From contig NZ_JAXHDF010000003.1 of NCBI RefSeq assembly GCF_037071985.1, forward strand, positions 248,001 to 312,000: 64,000 nucleotides of DNA, read 5' to 3'. This document shows positions 8,175-16,302 of the stretch, one piece after another (the first letter of the stretch is position 1; each line of letters opens with the position of its first letter). This DNA comes from Pseudogracilibacillus sp037071985. Its GTDB lineage: Bacteria > Bacillota > Bacilli > Bacillales > Amphibacillaceae. The position numbers were made by a program, and so were the translations under genes. The notes below the pieces were generated by a model that saw nothing but the letters and a program-made list of their open reading frames with translations, had not been told where the DNA came from and did no database searches.

Positions 8175-8651
8175 ATGAATGAAATTAAGTATGCAATTCA
8201 AGATGAATATGCGGATGATTATGCTTGGTGCTATGGTTGTGGACGATTAAATGAAACAGGACTTCATCTAAGAACTGGATGGGATGGCGATCAAACACTA
8301 ACAATCTATCAGCCGCGTAAAGAGCATACTGCAATTCCAGGGTTTATATATGGAGGTCTTATTGCATCGCTAATTGATTGCCATGGAACTGGATCTGCAG
8401 CCTTAGCATTACACCGAAAAAATGGGTATGAGCCAGGAGACGGTATAGAACCTCCCCGTTTTGTTACTGCTTCTTTACAAGTTGATTTTATTAGACCGAC
8501 TCCAGAGGGAACATTATTAAAGGCAATTGGTAAAGTAGAAGAAGTCCATCCGAAGAAATGGAAAGTAATTGTGGAAGTCGCTGCCGGTGAAACATGCTGT
8601 GCAAAAGGGGAAGTAATTGCAGCGGTTATGCCATCGACTTTTAAAAAGTAA
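8175..8651 (+). CDS. Hotdog-fold thioesterase (PaaI/acyl-CoA thioesterase-like)
   Basis: Single-domain hotdog-fold protein of about 158 aa. CYGCGRLNETGLHLRTGWDGD near the N-terminus and IPGFIYGGLIASLIDCHGTGSAALAL in the central helix match the CYGCG-type thioesterases that hydrolyse acyl-CoA. RFVTASLQVDFIRPTPEGTLLKAIGKVEE is the typical strand region. A GTG three codons earlier (8166) is in frame, but AGGAG at 8160-8164 fits the ATG at 8175 far better. It is monocistronic and preceded by the palindromic repeat. The substrate is unknown. Confidence 0.82.
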   Translation: MNEIKYAIQDEYADDYAWCYGCGRLNETGLHLRTGWDGDQTLTIYQPRKEHTAIPGFIYGGLIASLIDCHGTGSAALALHRKNGYEPGDGIEPPRFVTASLQVDFIRPTPEGTLLKAIGKVEEVHPKKWKVIVEVAAGETCCAKGEVIAAVMPSTFKK

Positions 8652-8861
8652 CTAAAAAGATTTATTTTGTATAAATTTTAATAACCACGTCTATTTATCA
8701 TATAAAAAGGTAATTTTGTCCTAATGAAAATATGAATTTTGCTTATAAAAAAAGAATGAGAAATGCCATTTCATGCTTTTGACGATACGAATTAATTTAC
8801 TTAAGATAATGGTGCAAGCGAAAATATTTCACCTATTAAGAGGCGAATAGGTATATGAGTA

Positions 8862-8887
8862 GCTTAAACAAAAATGAAGGGAGGTAT
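8862..8887 (+). promoter_or_regulatory. Possible sigma-B promoter (or ribosome site) before an interrupted small ORF
   Basis: GCTTAA, 14 bases, AGGTAT resembles GTTTAA-N14-GGGTAT with one mismatch per hexamer, the same AGGTAT -10 seen upstream of the PfpI gene and ectA. However, GGGAGG in the same place is also a good ribosome site for the ATG at 8891, so the two readings compete. Confidence 0.3.
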
Positions 8888-8890
8888 GTC

Positions 8891-9031
8891 ATGTTAGGTT
8901 GTTTCTTCATCTGGGAGACAACTGAGAAATGATATCTTTTCACACTCCTTAAAATCGAAGTCGTTTCCGAGAAAGATGAAACAGTGGTGGTCCATGGTTT
9001 GCCTATTAGGAAGGAATGGGTAAGTCAATGA
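8891..9031 (+). pseudogene. Small reading frame interrupted by an in-frame TGA
   Basis: From the ATG at 8891 (ribosome site GGGAGG, spacing 6) the frame reads MLGCFFIWETTEK, then TGA at 8930-8932, and continues in the same frame with YLFTLLKIEVVSEKDETVVV and HGLPIRKEWVSQ to a stop at 9029. The second part looks protein-like. The stop could be a nonsense mutation (for example of TGG), or the true product could be the 13-residue peptide. A terminator follows at 9079-9111, so the stretch is a transcription unit of its own. I do not recognise the family. Confidence 0.35.
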
Positions 9032-9078
9032 ATAGTGGTAAGTTTGTAGTGCTTTAATGGAAGGTAAAAGGAATGGAT

Positions 9079-9111
9079 GCCTGTGCTTAGAATAAGCGCA
9101 GGCTATTTTTT
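9079..9111 (+). terminator. Intrinsic terminator closing an orphan transcript
   Basis: GCCTGTGCTTA (9079-9089) pairs with TAAGCGCAGGC (9093-9103), one wobble, then a T-run to 9111. It points plus-strand, and the nearest upstream plus-strand gene ends more than 400 bp away, so it belongs to a short transcript starting inside the gap. The rest of 8652-8860 holds nothing I can identify. Confidence 0.8.
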
Positions 9112-9118
9112 AAATGAT

Positions 9119-9535
9119 CTATGTAACATCAACTATAAAACTAGTGTATAATTCCTCATCAATAAATACTTCTATTTTCCAGAATCCACTTTTATCAAAT
9201 TTAACTTTTGCTGCATTTTCCCCTTGGATCTCGTCTTGAGATAGATCAACGGTTTTACCTGTTTCCTCATGGAAGGCTGTTAATTTATATGTTTTCCCAA
9301 CATTTTCTTCTGTATGATCAAAAAATGTAATGTGATATAACCTTGCTTGTCCTTTTTGAAAATCAGGTTCATTCATATCTCCATTCATTTTTGTCATTCC
9401 AAAAATTTGGTCTGTTCCATAATATACTACATCATTGAACGATATTAACGGACTTTTCCGCCAATGTTCTTCCTTTTCAGCGCATCCGGTAATTATTATC
9501 ATTGAAAAGAGAATAAAGACAATAACATTTCGCAT
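9119..9535 (-). CDS. Small secreted lipoprotein (DUF4871-like)
   Basis: The signal peptide ends in the lipobox IITGC, with Cys18 as the lipidation site when started at the ATG at 9535. The TTG at 9544 is in frame but AAAGGA spaces better to the ATG. The mature part (about 120 aa) is beta-rich: KSPLISFNDVVYYGTDQIFGM, ARLYHITFFDHTEENVGKTYKLTA and FWKIEVFIDEELYTSFIVDV suggest an immunoglobulin-like sandwich, as in YhfM-type DUF4871 lipoproteins (tentative). It is divergent from the MBL hydrolase gene. Function unknown. Confidence 0.78.
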   Translation of the reverse strand: MRNVIVFILFSMIIITGCAEKEEHWRKSPLISFNDVVYYGTDQIFGMTKMNGDMNEPDFQKGQARLYHITFFDHTEENVGKTYKLTAFHEETGKTVDLSQDEIQGENAAKVKFDKSGFWKIEVFIDEELYTSFIVDVT

Positions 9536-9616
9536 TGATTCCAATCCTTTTTGGTTCGTTTATTATATTCTATCCTTCATGATATAATAAGTAAATAAAG
9601 ACATGGGAGATACATC

Positions 9617-10585
9617 ATGAGAATACCTGTAACATCACCAATTATTCATCCGATTATTGTCCCAACGGATTCAACATTACAATCTTATAATTTTTATCTT
9701 GTACAAAATCAGAATAAAATTTTTCTGGTTGATGCGGGAATTGATACGGAAGAATGTTGGGAATATTTTATTGAAGGATTACAACGGGCACATATTGACT
9801 TGCATGAAATTGATGCCATCGTTTTAACGCATAATCACGCCGATCATATTGGTTTAGTGAATAGGATACGTCAACATAAGCGATTGCCTGTCTATGCCCA
9901 TCCGGATGCTAAGATTCGTTTAAAGCGAGATTCAACGTTCTTAACATTTCGTTTACGTTTCTTTGAAAAATTATACAACCAAATGGGTTGTGGACCGGAA
10001 GCAAATCAGCAAATTGAAAAATTAGAGAATGCAATAAATGAAAATAAGTCTCAAAGAATAAAAGGAGATATTTGTCCTATACATGAAGAGGAGACTATTT
10101 TTGGATTTAAAATAATTGAAGTATTGGGACATTCTCCAGATCATATTGCTTTATATCATAAGGAGTCAGGAATACTATTTGCTGGTGATCATATTTTAGA
10201 ACATTCATCAAGCAATGCATTAATCGAATTAGGAAAAGACGGAAAAAGAAGCCCTTCATTATGTATGTATGAAGCTTCCTTGAATAAGATAGCAAGCATG
10301 GATGTAAAGATTATCTACACTGGTCATGGAAGGACAATCATGTATCCAGATAAGATTATTGATCAAAAATTGGCTCGCATTGAAAAAAGAGCTAGTAGAG
10401 TAATGGAATATCTTAAGAAAGAAAAAACTGCTGCAGAATTAGCAAAATCTATTTATAAGGAAAGGTATTATTCGTTATTTCCACTTGTAATGTCTGAAAT
10501 AATTGGACATTTAGATCGATTGGAACGTATGGAATGCGTACAAAAAAGAGAGAGAAATGGAATATATTATTATTCGACCGTTTGA
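9617..10585 (+). CDS. MBL-fold metallo-hydrolase with C-terminal winged-helix-like domain
   Basis: Metallo-beta-lactamase fold protein of 322 aa. The metal motif reads LTHNHADHIG (HxHxDH), followed by the downstream metal ligands in EVLGHSPDH, LFAGDHIL and YTGHGR. The last about 80 residues (KIIDQKLARIEKRASRVMEY onward, ending in a helix pair and YYYSTV wing) resemble the helical tail seen in LACTB2/GloB-like bacterial hydrolases. Such proteins cleave thioesters or lactones; the substrate is not inferable. The stop lies 25 bp before the nadX-like gene, so the two are probably co-transcribed. Confidence 0.87.
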   Translation: MRIPVTSPIIHPIIVPTDSTLQSYNFYLVQNQNKIFLVDAGIDTEECWEYFIEGLQRAHIDLHEIDAIVLTHNHADHIGLVNRIRQHKRLPVYAHPDAKIRLKRDSTFLTFRLRFFEKLYNQMGCGPEANQQIEKLENAINENKSQRIKGDICPIHEEETIFGFKIIEVLGHSPDHIALYHKESGILFAGDHILEHSSSNALIELGKDGKRSPSLCMYEASLNKIASMDVKIIYTGHGRTIMYPDKIIDQKLARIEKRASRVMEYLKKEKTAAELAKSIYKERYYSLFPLVMSEIIGHLDRLERMECVQKRERNGIYYYSTV

Positions 10586-10610
10586 TAATGATAATTTTAG
10601 GAGGATTCAA

Positions 10611-11387
10611 TTGAATATAGGTTTAATCGGAGCAGGAGCTATTGGAACATACTTATTAGAAGAGTTAAACGGAAAAAATAATCAAGACCTTCATATAACA
10701 GCAGTCTATGTGCGAAATAAAGAAAAGTATAGCCATCTAGAAAAAACGTATAATGTGAATGTTTTTACTAATATGGACGAGTTTTTAAAATCAGGGATTG
10801 ATATAGTGGTCGAATCTGCCAATGTAGAAACGGTTAGAGATTTACTTCCAATTATAGTCAAGGAAAAGGACATTGTGCTTATTAGTATAGGAGCTTTAGC
10901 AGACACGGAATTTTTAAACCAGATTCAATCCATTCTAACTACATATGATACCCAAATACATCTACCTTCTGGAGCAATAGGTGGACTTGATCTAATACAA
11001 AATAGTGCTGCGGTTGGGATTATTCATAAAGTAAACTTAGTTACAAGGAAGCCTGCACACACGTTAGTTGCTGAAAAAATTTTGGAAGCAAAAATTGTTT
11101 TTGAAGGTAAGGCAACAGAGGCGATTGAAAGATATCCAAAAAATATGAATGTATCAATTGCTTTAGCACTAGCTGGAATAGGGTTTAAGCAAACGAAGGT
11201 GACGTTGATAGCAGATCCTACGATAAAAGAAAATATACATAGAATAGAAGTTGAAGGAGAATTTGGATCTTTTGTAAGTGAAATTAAAAATAAACCACTT
11301 CCCTCTAATCCAAATACTAGCTATTTAGCTGCTGTAAGTATTGTTGGCACCTTAAAAAAAATGACAAAAAACATTCAAATAGGATAA
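10611..11387 (+). CDS. nadX: L-aspartate dehydrogenase (NadX-like)
   Basis: NAD(P)-dependent dehydrogenase converting L-aspartate to iminoaspartate, the first intermediate of quinolinate and NAD synthesis. The N-terminus NIGLIGAGAIGTYLLEEL is a Rossmann dinucleotide site; DIVVESANVETVRDLLP, the catalytic-region LPSGAIGGLDLI and the NMNVSIALALAGIGF segment are NadX signatures. A frame extends to 10557, but AGGAGG at 10599-10604 points to TTG at 10611 and the homology begins right there. The gene follows the MBL hydrolase closely. It may act in NAD synthesis or amino-acid breakdown; no nadA or nadC is in the window. Confidence 0.85.
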   Translation: MNIGLIGAGAIGTYLLEELNGKNNQDLHITAVYVRNKEKYSHLEKTYNVNVFTNMDEFLKSGIDIVVESANVETVRDLLPIIVKEKDIVLISIGALADTEFLNQIQSILTTYDTQIHLPSGAIGGLDLIQNSAAVGIIHKVNLVTRKPAHTLVAEKILEAKIVFEGKATEAIERYPKNMNVSIALALAGIGFKQTKVTLIADPTIKENIHRIEVEGEFGSFVSEIKNKPLPSNPNTSYLAAVSIVGTLKKMTKNIQIG

Positions 11388-11535
11388 ATCAATATCTTAC
11401 AAAAGCTGAAATATAGTTGTTTCAATCGAATATTGCCCGGGAAATAAACCTAAAGGTTGAAGAATATTTTAATAAAACAAAATGGTAACAGGTTTTACAA
11501 GTAATTAACAATTTGGTTAAATCATTGGAAATCAG

Positions 11536-11561
11536 TCTTAAACCCTTGAGAAATGGGGTAT
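11536..11561 (+). promoter_or_regulatory. Weak sigma-B promoter candidate before the acyltransferase gene
   Basis: TCTTAA, 14 bases, GGGTAT: the -10 is a perfect sigma-B match, the -35 keeps only TTAA of GTTTAA. It lies about 70 bp before the start codon. Confidence 0.3.
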
Positions 11562-11630
11562 GTTTTTAATACACTTATTAGAGAGAAACGATAGTATTAG
11601 CTAAGACTATAAAAAAAGGATTGATTTTCA

Positions 11631-12653
11631 ATGGAAAGAAATGCTTATTTCGATAACGCTAAATTGCTATTAATCTTTCTCGTTGTTTTTGGACATTTAA
11701 TCCAACCATTTATTGATGGCTCCAAAAGCATGGGAACTTTATATACATGGATTTACACCTTTCATATGCCAGCGTTCATTTTTTTAGCAGGATTTTTTGC
11801 GAAGGGTTCAGGAAATATTAATTATATATTAAACTTAGCCAAAAAGTTAATTGTCCCATATCTGCTTTTTCAAGCAATTTATACTGGATATTACTTCTTT
11901 ATTGGAAAAAGTAATTGGCTAACAGATAGTGTATTCTATCCTCATTGGTCCTTATGGTTCCTGTTTAGCTTATTCTGTTGGCATCTTTTATTAATTATGT
12001 ATCGAAAAGTACCAGCAATTGCAGGGATAGCAATAGCAATCTTAGTAGGTGTATTAATAGGATATTTTGATAAAATAGGGCATACATTTAGCCTATCGCG
12101 TACGTTTGTGTTTTTTCCTTTCTTTTTATTAGGTTATTGGACCTCAATGGAACAGATTCGAATATTAAAAAGAAACAGCTTTAGAGTTGTGTCTATTGTC
12201 TTGATGGCGGGGATAGCTGTCGCTATTTATTATTTGCCTGATATCAACTCTGGGTGGTTACTCGCTTCAAAGTCATATAGTCGGTTAGGCGTAGATACAT
12301 TAGGAAGTATTGCAAGACTATCTGTATATATAACGTCAATCATTATGTCCGCTTCTGTATTAGCATGGATTCCTGAAAGAAGTTTCTCATTAACTTATTT
12401 AGGATCAAGAACACTATATGTCTATTTGTTGCACGGTTTTATTATTCAATATTTCCGGCAAACAAATTTATTGCATTTAGATAACTTCATAGATTTTCTA
12501 GGCTTTGTCGTTATTTCGGCAGTAATTGTATTCTTGCTATCAAGTAAATTTATCGTAAGCATATGGCAACCGTTGATTGAGATGAGTACCTCGAGATTAC
12601 GGAAATACTTTCGCCGAAAAGATCAATTAAACGATAAGCATATGAGTGCTTAA
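11631..12653 (+). CDS. Acyltransferase family 3 membrane protein
   Basis: Integral membrane O-acyltransferase of 340 aa with about ten helices. The N-terminal signature (YFDNAKLLLIFLVVFGHLIQPFI) carries the conserved His of the acyltransferase-3 family, and the YTFHMPAFIFLAGFFAKG segment follows. Relatives such as the OatA N-terminal half or Bacillus YkrP-type proteins acetylate sugars of wall or surface polymers, but no extracytoplasmic SGNH domain is fused here. It is monocistronic, with ribosome site AAAGGA. A basic C-terminal tail lies in the cytoplasm. The acceptor is unknown. Confidence 0.85.
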   Translation: MERNAYFDNAKLLLIFLVVFGHLIQPFIDGSKSMGTLYTWIYTFHMPAFIFLAGFFAKGSGNINYILNLAKKLIVPYLLFQAIYTGYYFFIGKSNWLTDSVFYPHWSLWFLFSLFCWHLLLIMYRKVPAIAGIAIAILVGVLIGYFDKIGHTFSLSRTFVFFPFFLLGYWTSMEQIRILKRNSFRVVSIVLMAGIAVAIYYLPDINSGWLLASKSYSRLGVDTLGSIARLSVYITSIIMSASVLAWIPERSFSLTYLGSRTLYVYLLHGFIIQYFRQTNLLHLDNFIDFLGFVVISAVIVFLLSSKFIVSIWQPLIEMSTSRLRKYFRRKDQLNDKHMSA

Positions 12654-12700
12654 ATAATATGCTTACAAATAAATACAGCAGTTTAATATATTAAATTAAA

Positions 12701-12736
12701 AAATCTTCAGTCCCCATTTAAGGGCTGAAGATTTTT
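12701..12736. terminator. Bidirectional terminator between acyltransferase and ectC
   Basis: AAATCTTCAG (12701-12710) pairs with CTGAAGATTT (12725-12734), flanked by A's on the left and T's on the right. It serves both convergent transcripts, closing the ectoine operon. Confidence 0.88.
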
Positions 12737-12744
12737 TATTGTTA

Positions 12745-13140
12745 TTATTCTTCATCATCAAGTAGTGGATATACACCATTTTCATCATGTGTTTCGGTTC
12801 CGACAAGCGGTGGGTTAAAGACACAGATCATACGCATGTCCTCTTTACCGCCACGTAAGTAATGTTCATCGTTTTTATCTAGTGCGTACATCGTTCCGTT
12901 TTTAATCGGATATACTTTACCGTCTTTTACTGTTTCAATTTCTCCGTCTCCGGCAACACAGTAAACGGCTTCTAAATGGTTTTGATAATGGATATGTGTC
13001 TCCGTTCCTGCATAGATAATCGTTTCATGAAAGGAAAAGCCCATTCCATCTTTTTTTAATAAGAAACGTCGGCTTGCCCACGTATCTGTTTTTACCTCAT
13101 TTTCTGTTCCGATAATGTCTTCTAGGTTTCTTACAATCAT
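12745..13140 (-). CDS. ectC: L-ectoine synthase
   Basis: Cupin-fold cyclase that closes N-gamma-acetyl-diaminobutyrate to ectoine, the last step of compatible-solute synthesis. Family landmarks are MIVRNLEDIIGTENEVKTDTWASRRFLLKKDGMGFSFHETII at the start, the metal-binding cupin strands TETHIHYQNHLEAVYCVAGDGEIE, and LDKNDEHYLRGGKEDMRMICVFNPPLVGTE. The 131-aa length is normal. It is the distal gene of the ectABC operon; a 126-bp gap containing a perfect palindrome separates it from ectB, with its own purine-rich ribosome site (AGAGGAGAGGAAAG). Confidence 0.97.
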   Translation of the reverse strand: MIVRNLEDIIGTENEVKTDTWASRRFLLKKDGMGFSFHETIIYAGTETHIHYQNHLEAVYCVAGDGEIETVKDGKVYPIKNGTMYALDKNDEHYLRGGKEDMRMICVFNPPLVGTETHDENGVYPLLDDEE

Positions 13141-13222
13141 GTCTACTTTCCTCTCCTCTACTCTTTTACTCTAGTATAAAGCAAGCGCTACCATTAGCAT
13201 AGCAAAAGCCCGAGCACAGTTC

Positions 13223-13240
13223 TATATGCTCGAGCATATA
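13223..13240 (-). promoter_or_regulatory. Perfect 18-bp palindrome in the ectB-ectC gap
   Basis: TATATGCTCGAGCATATA is self-complementary over all 18 bases and lies within the operon. It could be a dimeric-protein operator, or an RNA hairpin that sets ectC stability or level. It has no T-run, so it is not a standard terminator. Confidence 0.5.
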
Positions 13241-13266
13241 TATGGTGAACTAATAGTAACGGAAGT

Positions 13267-14544
13267 TTATTTTACTATTTCTTTAATACTCTCTTCAATA
13301 ATATCAAAACCTTGTTGAAGAGCTTCTTCATCAATAATTAATGGGGGTAAGAACTTAAATACTTCATCATTTGAGCCTGAAGTCTCCATTAATAAACCAC
13401 GCTCAAAAGCTTTTTCACATATTAAATTTGAAATACCATCGACCTGGCAGGCGACTCCTTGCATCATACCACGTCCACGTGGTTCTGCTTTTAATTCAGG
13501 GTATTCATTCACTACTTTTTCAGTAAAATCACTCATCAATTTCGCTTTTTTATTGACTTCTTTAGTTAAATCATCATTTTCCCAATATGTTAATGCTTCG
13601 GTTGCAGCAACGAACGCAAGGTTATTTCCTCGAAACGTTCCATTATGCTCGCCCGGTTCCCAAATATCATGTTCTTCTTTAAATAAAGTAATCGCTAAAG
13701 GTAAGCCATATCCTCCCAGTGATTTGGAAAGCGTAACAATATCTGGTTTTATCCCCGCAGGTTCAAAACTAAAAAACGTTCCTGTTCTTCCACATCCTGC
13801 CTGAATATCATCAACGATGAGAAGGATATCGTACTTTTTGGCTATTTTATCTATCCCCTGCAGCCATTCTATGCTTGCAGCGTTAATTCCGCCTTCACCT
13901 TGAACTGTTTCTACAATGATGGCAGCAGGTAGGTCGACACCACTGCTACTATTCTCAAGATAACTTTCTATTAATGAAAGAGAATCTGTATCATCATTAT
14001 ATTGATCAAAAGGCATGGCAACAGAATGGGTTAACGGAATACCGGCTCCTGCTCGTTTGGAATGGTTTCCCGTAATTGCTAAAGATCCTAATGTCATTCC
14101 ATGAAATCCGTTCGTAAAACTCATGATGTTCGTTCTACCTGTTATTTTACGAGCTAACTTTAACGCGCTCTCCACAGCATTAGTTCCAGTTGGACCAGGA
14201 AACATCACTTTATAATCTAAGTTTCTCGGACGCAAGATCACCTCATTAAATTTTTTTAGAAATGACCCTCGTGCCACAGTTGCCTTATCAAGACTATGAG
14301 TAATGGAATCATTCTCTATATACTCGATGAGTAATTTTTTCATCGCTTCGTTATTATGACCGTAGTTTAATGTTCCTGCGCCTGCAAAGAAATCAATATA
14401 TTCTTTGCCATCTGTATCCCATAATTTATATCCTTTTGACTTTTGAAACACTGTAGGAAAGTCGCGACTATAGCTTCTCACCTTTGATTCAAGTTCGTCA
14501 AAAACGTTCATTGTAATATTGGGACTTTCTATTACTCTTGTCAT
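13267..14544 (-). CDS. ectB: L-2,4-diaminobutyrate aminotransferase
   Basis: PLP-dependent class III aminotransferase that makes L-2,4-diaminobutyrate from aspartate-semialdehyde, the first committed step of ectoine synthesis. Landmarks are YIDFFAGAGTLNYGHNN, FPGPTGTNAVESALKLARK, IIVETVQGEGG, VDDIQAGCGRTG and the PLP lysine in TLSKSLGGYG (about residue 274). The length of 425 aa is standard for EctB. It lies 45 bp downstream of ectA and is clearly operonic with it. Ribosome site GGAGGTT with slightly long spacing to the ATG. Confidence 0.97.
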   Translation of the reverse strand: MTRVIESPNITMNVFDELESKVRSYSRDFPTVFQKSKGYKLWDTDGKEYIDFFAGAGTLNYGHNNEAMKKLLIEYIENDSITHSLDKATVARGSFLKKFNEVILRPRNLDYKVMFPGPTGTNAVESALKLARKITGRTNIMSFTNGFHGMTLGSLAITGNHSKRAGAGIPLTHSVAMPFDQYNDDTDSLSLIESYLENSSSGVDLPAAIIVETVQGEGGINAASIEWLQGIDKIAKKYDILLIVDDIQAGCGRTGTFFSFEPAGIKPDIVTLSKSLGGYGLPLAITLFKEEHDIWEPGEHNGTFRGNNLAFVAATEALTYWENDDLTKEVNKKAKLMSDFTEKVVNEYPELKAEPRGRGMMQGVACQVDGISNLICEKAFERGLLMETSGSNDEVFKFLPPLIIDEEALQQGFDIIEESIKEIVK

Positions 14545-14589
14545 ATTAAAATACTAAACCTCCATATAATCATTTAATAGTAATAATCT

Positions 14590-15030
14590 TTACTTTAATG
14601 GACCAATTCGGTATGTCATTTCCGGTTCATGAGTTGGATCTGGAAATTGATCCTCCGAAAAACATTCAAACACTGTACAGTTCGTGTTGTTCTTTTTCGC
14701 AATTCCTTTAAAAAGTTTACTTGAAGGAATATTTGAAGGCGTTACAGTCGCCTCTAAATAACGCACATTTTCAGCTTTTAATTGGCTTAACAGTTGTTCA
14801 ATTAACATGGTAGCTAATCCTTTTCCACGATGTTTATGATCAACTGCAACTTGCCAAACAAATAAAGTGTTAGGTGATTCTGGCTGTAGAAAGCCTGATA
14901 CGAATCCTATGACTTCATTATTTTCACATTCTGCAATGATGGATGTTTTATTGAAATATTTGCTCCACATTAAATAACTGTAAGACGAATTAACATCAAG
15001 TACTTGCGACTCTTTTACGATGCGGAACAT
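14590..15030 (-). CDS. ectA: L-2,4-diaminobutyrate N-gamma-acetyltransferase, start codon apparently lost
   Basis: GNAT-fold enzyme that acetylates diaminobutyrate in ectoine synthesis. LDVNSSYSYLMWSKYF, FVSGFLQPESPNTLFVWQVAVDHKHRGKG (acetyl-CoA loop) and YLEATVTPSNIPSSKLFK are typical EctA blocks. The first ATG in frame is at 15030, giving 146 aa, yet the frame upstream still encodes EctA-like sequence (ISFREPTEDDGSEMF). A strong AGGAGG at 15135-15130 leads, after nine bases, to GTT at 15120 in the same frame, where ATG/GTG is expected; an in-frame TGA precedes it. Either GTT initiates weakly, a shortened protein is made from 15030, or the base is an error. Family identity is sure; the start is not. 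Confidence 0.93.
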   Translation of the reverse strand: MFRIVKESQVLDVNSSYSYLMWSKYFNKTSIIAECENNEVIGFVSGFLQPESPNTLFVWQVAVDHKHRGKGLATMLIEQLLSQLKAENVRYLEATVTPSNIPSSKLFKGIAKKNNTNCTVFECFSEDQFPDPTHEPEMTYRIGPLK

Positions 15031-15191
15031 TTCACTCCCATCATCTTCGGTTGGTTCCCTAAAACTTATTTCTTCTCCAGTTCGTACAATTATGGCCGTT
15101 TTTTCTAGTACTTTACTAACGGCGGTTCACCTCCTGAGATTTTAGCGAAAACAAGATTCATTGTTCTTATTTTCAATGCTTGCTAGAAATA

Positions 15192-15217
15192 ATACCTCTT
15201 CTAGCTACTTACCAAAC
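15192..15217 (-). promoter_or_regulatory. Candidate sigma-B promoter of the ectABC operon
   Basis: Read on the minus strand: GTTTGG, 14 bases, AGGTAT, against the sigma-B consensus GTTTAA-N14-GGGTAT. The -10 hexamer is the same as in the PfpI-gene promoter. Stress-sigma control of an osmoprotectant operon is plausible but unproven; a sigma-A promoter may also be present. Confidence 0.4.
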
Positions 15218-15481
15218 GGCAAGTTTTCTTTTTGGTATGTGTAATATAGTAACCAGAGGAATTTTTTAAAGCAAACTCACTGACACTCGATTTAATGGAT
15301 TTATTTAAACTGAGATAGGATGAGATTAAAAAAGCATGTGGTTCTCTACCAATCCCTCCAATATCATCCAGATTAGACAGTAAGATGAATAAAATCTTTA
15401 AAAATCTCCTATTCTTTTACAATTAAAAACATATTTCGATCTTGCAAGAATAATTAATTTTGATATAGTTAAATAAAAGAA

Positions 15482-15499
15482 AGAATGAATACTCATTCA
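15482..15499 (+). promoter_or_regulatory. FadR operator upstream of fadH
   Basis: AGAATGAATACTCATTCA matches the Bacillus FadR (TetR-family) site TGAATGAMTANTCATTCA at nearly every position and is palindromic. It lies 36 bp before the fadH start. In B. subtilis the fadH-fadG operon is a known FadR target, released by long-chain acyl-CoA. Confidence 0.85.
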
Positions 15500-15534
15500 C
15501 TTTAGGGTGGCATCGTATTTATAGGAGGGAGAAA

Positions 15535-16302
15535 ATGTTACATAAAACAGTAATTGTTACAGGTGGATCAAGTGGTATGGGAAAATATATGGCTAAACGT
15601 TTTGCAAAAGAAGGTGCAAATGTCGTCATTACCGGAAGAAATAGTGAAAGGTTAGAAAAAGCAATTGATGAGATTAAGAAGACAGCAACTGGCGAAATAA
15701 TAAGTGTCGCAATGGATGTACGAAATCCAGATGATGTTCAGAAAATGGTAGATACGACAGTAAATGCGTTTGGAACAATTGATTATTTAGTGAACAATGC
15801 TGCTGGTAATTTTATCGTAGCGAGTGAAGATTTGTCTGTAAATGGATGGAATTCAGTAATTGATATCGTTTTAAATGGGACGTTTTATTGTACGAAGGCA
15901 GTTGGACAACATTGGATAAATGAAAAAATACAAGGATCTATCATAAATATTGTTGCTACATATGCATGGGATGCGGGTGTGGGAGTCGTTCACAATGCAG
16001 CAGCAAAAGCCGGTGTCTTAAGTATGACTCGTACACTCGCAGTAGAATGGGGAAGTAAGTATGGTATACGAGTTAATGCGATAGCACCTGGACCAATTGA
16101 ACGTACAGGTGGAGCCGAAAAGTTAATGCTATCACCAGAAATGGCTGAACGAACAAGAGATTCTGTTCCATTAAAGCGATTTGGTACCCCGGAAGAAGTT
16201 GCTGGACTCGCTTCATTTTTATTTTCTGAAGAGGCATCATATATAAATGGAGAAGTAATTGCAATAGATGGCGGACAATGGTTAAATCAAGCACCTTTTT
16301 AA
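15535..16302 (+). CDS. fadH: 2,4-dienoyl-CoA reductase, SDR family (FadH/YkuF type)
   Basis: Short-chain dehydrogenase of 255 aa that reduces 2,4-dienoyl-CoA during beta-oxidation of unsaturated fatty acids. The cofactor site TGGSSGMGKYMAKRF, the NNAAGNF motif, HNAAAKAGVLSMTRTLAVEWG (a Lys lies in the usual position while Tyr is replaced in the YxxxK pattern, as in this dienoyl reductase group) and IAPGPIERTGG identify it. Assignment to FadH rather than a generic SDR rests on this pattern and on the FadR operator just upstream. It has an AGGAGGGAG ribosome site and its own terminator. Confidence 0.85.
   Translation: MLHKTVIVTGGSSGMGKYMAKRFAKEGANVVITGRNSERLEKAIDEIKKTATGEIISVAMDVRNPDDVQKMVDTTVNAFGTIDYLVNNAAGNFIVASEDLSVNGWNSVIDIVLNGTFYCTKAVGQHWINEKIQGSIINIVATYAWDAGVGVVHNAAAKAGVLSMTRTLAVEWGSKYGIRVNAIAPGPIERTGGAEKLMLSPEMAERTRDSVPLKRFGTPEEVAGLASFLFSEEASYINGEVIAIDGGQWLNQAPF

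Noticed and set aside
10583..10597. Fur-box-like TGATAATGATAAT
   Set aside because: Only one half fits the 7-1-7 Fur consensus, and it lies at the end of one gene next to the ribosome site of the next within an apparent operon.
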